64,000 bases of DNA from Symsagittifera roscoffensis (lineage: Eukaryota; Xenacoelomorpha; Acoela; Convolutidae): positions 12,446,670-12,510,669 of the forward strand of contig NC_087062.1 of NCBI RefSeq assembly GCF_963678635.1, read 5' to 3'. The notes beneath the pieces were generated by a model. That model saw nothing but the letters and a program-made list of their open reading frames with translations, had not been told where the DNA came from and ran no database searches. Below, piece by piece: positions 61,131-64,000 of the stretch. The position numbers were made by a program, and so were the translations under genes. Position 1 is the first letter of the stretch; every line of letters starts with the position of its first letter.

Positions 61131-62438
61131 AACGCTTATTCTGATCTTGAAAAAATGACTTGTTGGAACTATATTATACAGTGAAAAAAAATGATTTAAT
61201 GGTGCAACATACATCTTAAGCTCAACAAACCGAAAGCGTGATACTCGCAATTTAGACTTCGGGTTCCATTGAGTGAAGTTATCGAATTTTTGACGGTTAC
61301 AGTCAAGTACGCGATCTGATAATTTGATGTTTTTCGGTCTGTTGAGCATTGCTTTGAATTGAAGGAAGATATGGCGGTACTCTCCTAAATTTCCCTTTTT
61401 ACCTCTCCCTGTTAGTCGACAGAATAATCCTACTACGCATTTCCTAAAAACACCCCGTGGCTTATAAATGAGGCTGATTTCAATTGAATATTTTTGATCA
61501 AAATTTGAGAGGACGCTGGGACATCTAATTGCATAATTGAGCTATCTAAGGCATTGAACTGTCTCATTAAAATTCAAGGCATTTGTGTCACCCGAACCAA
61601 TTTTCTTGGCTAAGCGGGATATAATGAAAATGCAAATGGCAGCCAATGTGTGGAACTGAAAGATTCGTTCCTGAAATGGATACGAAGTAACGATAAGTGA
61701 TTGTTTTCTAATGATGGCTTAGAATTACAAATGATGACATTATTTGAGTGTAATTTTGAGTTTACTTATTTTAAAAGAGGTGTTTCGATACTACTTCAAG
61801 CTGTGATCGATAGCATTGAAGAATGCTTTGGACATCAAGTAAATTTTGTGCGAGCTTTTCGCTCTGTGTTATTGAACTTTTTGGATTAATTAGTTATAGG
61901 CGTCATGGTCAGTTTTTTCTTTGAAATTCAACTGCAAATATTCTTATGCAAAATTTTACTGGAAAACATATTCAAAACTCATTTTTGAGCTATTTTTCAG
62001 GTAAATTTCCCTGGAGAATACTATTACCCCAGTAACTTGAGACGGGTCAGTATAATTACAAGAAGTTCGGTGCAGCATTAATGTTAAGCTCGAATGCTTA
62101 TTGGCATATGAAGCAAGTTATTAAATTCAAAACCATGAACTAATCTGCGTAAAGGGGACGGTCATTTTTAGCACGGCGGGTAAAACAGTTAGTTTTTGTG
62201 CTTCACCGAGGTAACCGGTGGGAATTTTCAGTTGATATTTCTGATCATGCGAAGCATAGATTGATATTTCTTGAATCAAACATGATTGGTCTGATCTCGT
62301 ATTGCCGACAAAAAGTGAAAGCTATGATTTTATTATAGATAATACAACAACATGGTATTTTTTTCGATTCATTAATATTTTTCAGTTAAATTTTATATCT
62401 GAGAATGGACATTTGACTTAAAAACTGAGGGTAATAAA
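61131..62438. other. intergenic between PSMA3 and GALM
   Basis: Contains the PSMA3 3' UTR, whose end I cannot fix, and the upstream region of GALM. A T-rich acceptor (atatttttcag) ends at 62385, 53 bp before the GALM ATG, and suggests a 5'-UTR intron or trans-splice site. The open frame at 61701-61889 starts with TTG and is not recognisable. Confidence 0.5.
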
Positions 62439-62894
62439 ATGACAGTATCTCGATCCCTTTTTGCAACACTCCAAGATGAAAGCACAGTGGAGCAATTCAC
62501 TTTGACCAGCGAGACACTTCAAGTATCTATCATCACTTTCGGAGCATCTATCACTAATTTTATCCTTCGTGACAAAAATTTAGACGTGTGCCCAGCATAT
62601 GCGACCTTTGAGGGGTATCTAGAGAACCCTTTCAAAATGGGCGCTACTGTTGGGCGAGTGATTAACAGGCTAAAGGGTGGAAGATTTACAATTGATGGGA
62701 AAACTTTCGAACTTGATAAAAACTATAAAGGCATCCATTGTATACACGGAGGGAGCAAAGACTTCGTGCACTATAATTGGAAAGTAGACGAGGAGAAATT
62801 GTCCGAGAATTCTGTGACTCTAACTCATTTGAGTGAAGATGGTGATATGGGATTTCCTGGAAACTTAAAAGTATCCGCCACTTTCACATTAGAG
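62439..62894 (+). CDS. GALM: galactose mutarotase (aldose 1-epimerase), first coding exon, partial
   Basis: Codes residues 1-152 of a cytosolic enzyme that interconverts alpha and beta anomers of galactose at the head of the Leloir pathway. The order fits the family: an early beta strand with ITFGASITNF, then EGYLENPFKMGATVGRVINR, with N76 and R77 corresponding to the human sugar-binding Asn/Arg pair, then CIHGG with His103, then SEDGDMGFPGNL. ATG at 62439 sits just after an in-frame non-coding leader. The exon ends GAG|GTTAGT at 62894/62895, phase 0. The catalytic His and Glu of the C-terminal half are not in the window, so the gene runs past 64000. It could be a family paralogue, but the mutarotase fold assignment is firm. 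Confidence 0.9.
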
Positions 62895-64000
62895 GTTAGT
62901 GCTTAATTGTGTACAGTCCTGTACAATCATGTGTCCAATTTTGTAATAGATTGAGGCGATAATTTTGGTTCTTCTACTTCCGACCTCCAGGTACAGAAAT
63001 CGATTTTACAGTGCAATGAGTGGTTTCCTAGATTGCATTAATGCATATAATGACAAAATATGCTTAAAAATTGGGTTATTAACCCTCATACATACGTTAT
63101 GACAATTGGACTGCGTGAACAAAAATTTGAAAACACAAAAAGGGGGGTGGGGGATAGTGGATTTTGGTCTTTTGACGATGGGATTGAGACAATTTTTCCC
63201 AGCAGGGAAATGTAACCAAGAAAAAGACACCGAGGACTCATTCGAGAGTGCAAAAACGATACTATGAAAAGAACTGAGCTGCTGGTAAAAATTTTTTCCC
63301 TTTGCATATTGGCAGGAAAGTCAAGGTTCATTTTCGGGGTGAAGTATCCGTTCATATTTCCGTATATATTTCTGACCCCGCGGGCATTTATGTCTTCATT
63401 CCTGATTTAATAGTTTCCGACCGAGAGAAATTTTGCGGACAGTTTTTTCCCGTGTTAACGTTTAATTGGTGCTGTTAATTTCCGGTTCCCGTGTCAACCT
63501 AACTAATGTATGGTTGTTTTAAACAAAGAATCGTGAATCAAAAATGAAAATATATTTTATGCCAATGCAAGAAAAAAAATTTCTTCCACGAAAAATAAGA
63601 ATTCAAATTCTGAAATTTCAAGAAGCGAAGACTTCTTTTCTTGTTCATTTTGATGCAAGAAACAAATTTTTATTAAAATTAAATGACACAATCGTAATCA
63701 GGCCTGAATGTAACACTGAAGGTCCAACTTGTCCAAAGATAACTTTTAATTGTCATTTCCTTTTAATGTTGATATGTTTATCTTGGAGAGAGTGACTTTA
63801 ACGTGAAGAGTGGTAGTGATTCCTGATTAAGAAATTTTTTTATTGCCCCGCGGTGTCATTCATCATATTTCTTACTGTAGCAAGCATTTATATCAAACTG
63901 AAGTACCAATTCATTAATTTTGGGGAGAAAAAAGGACTTTTGCGGGGAGAGTTGATTTCGAAAAAAAGTAAAAACGATTTTTTTAAAAGTTTGTTTATTA
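62895..64000 (+). other. GALM: GALM intron, incomplete
   Basis: No exon encoding the expected asparagine/histidine-rich catalytic strand is visible before the right edge. The 83-codon frame at 63544-63795 is Lys/Phe-rich and does not match the family. A short G tract lies near 63140. Confidence 0.55.

Noticed and set aside
63544-63795. 83-codon frame after the GALM exon as a possible next exon
   Set aside because: It does not contain the expected mutarotase catalytic strand, and its composition is Lys/Phe-rich as in random AT-rich DNA.

Overview
The window is nuclear DNA of an animal, most likely an invertebrate. It holds GT-AG spliceosomal introns, a rhodopsin-family receptor exon followed by an AATAAA signal, a canonical proteasome alpha-3 gene and a galactose mutarotase gene. 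All recognisable coding sequence is on the + strand. No bacterial, plastid or mitochondrial gene is present. I cannot place the species. Only about 2 kb is convincingly coding; most of the window is tandem or dispersed repeat.

Layout. Positions 1-411 are single-copy DNA with a short open tail. Positions 412-6835 are a nearly identical 3.2-kb tandem duplication; each copy holds a nested 279-bp duplication, a long hairpin and one copy of a dispersed repeat with inverted-repeat ends. From 6.8 to 17.7 kb the DNA is mostly non-coding. It holds a tRNA-like pseudogene or SINE head, an array of diverged ~90-bp repeats that splits one copy of the dispersed repeat, further copies of that repeat, a probable 43-codon exon (10729-10857), the last exon of a class A GPCR (16090-16608) and an orphan exon-like stretch (16994-17106).

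From about 17.76 to 58.62 kb a single satellite array runs for roughly 41 kb in one orientation. Its ~335-344-bp monomer looks like an ancient trimer of ~110-bp subunits (A, B, C). The monomers are arranged in several higher-order repeats (about 0.88, 0.91, 1.28, 1.34, 1.53, 2.69 and 3.3 kb). The edges are diverged and the inner blocks are locally homogenised. Each long monomer carries a splice-acceptor-like and a splice-donor-like motif 68 nt apart, and a core resembling a C/EBP-ATF composite site beside a GATA site.

From 59.07 kb ordinary gene territory resumes: PSMA3 in two coding exons, with an intron carrying an exact 244-bp tandem duplication, then the 5' coding exon of galactose mutarotase (GALM), which continues past the right edge. 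The genes have no evident functional link. What stands out is the repeat landscape and its closeness to an essential housekeeping gene.
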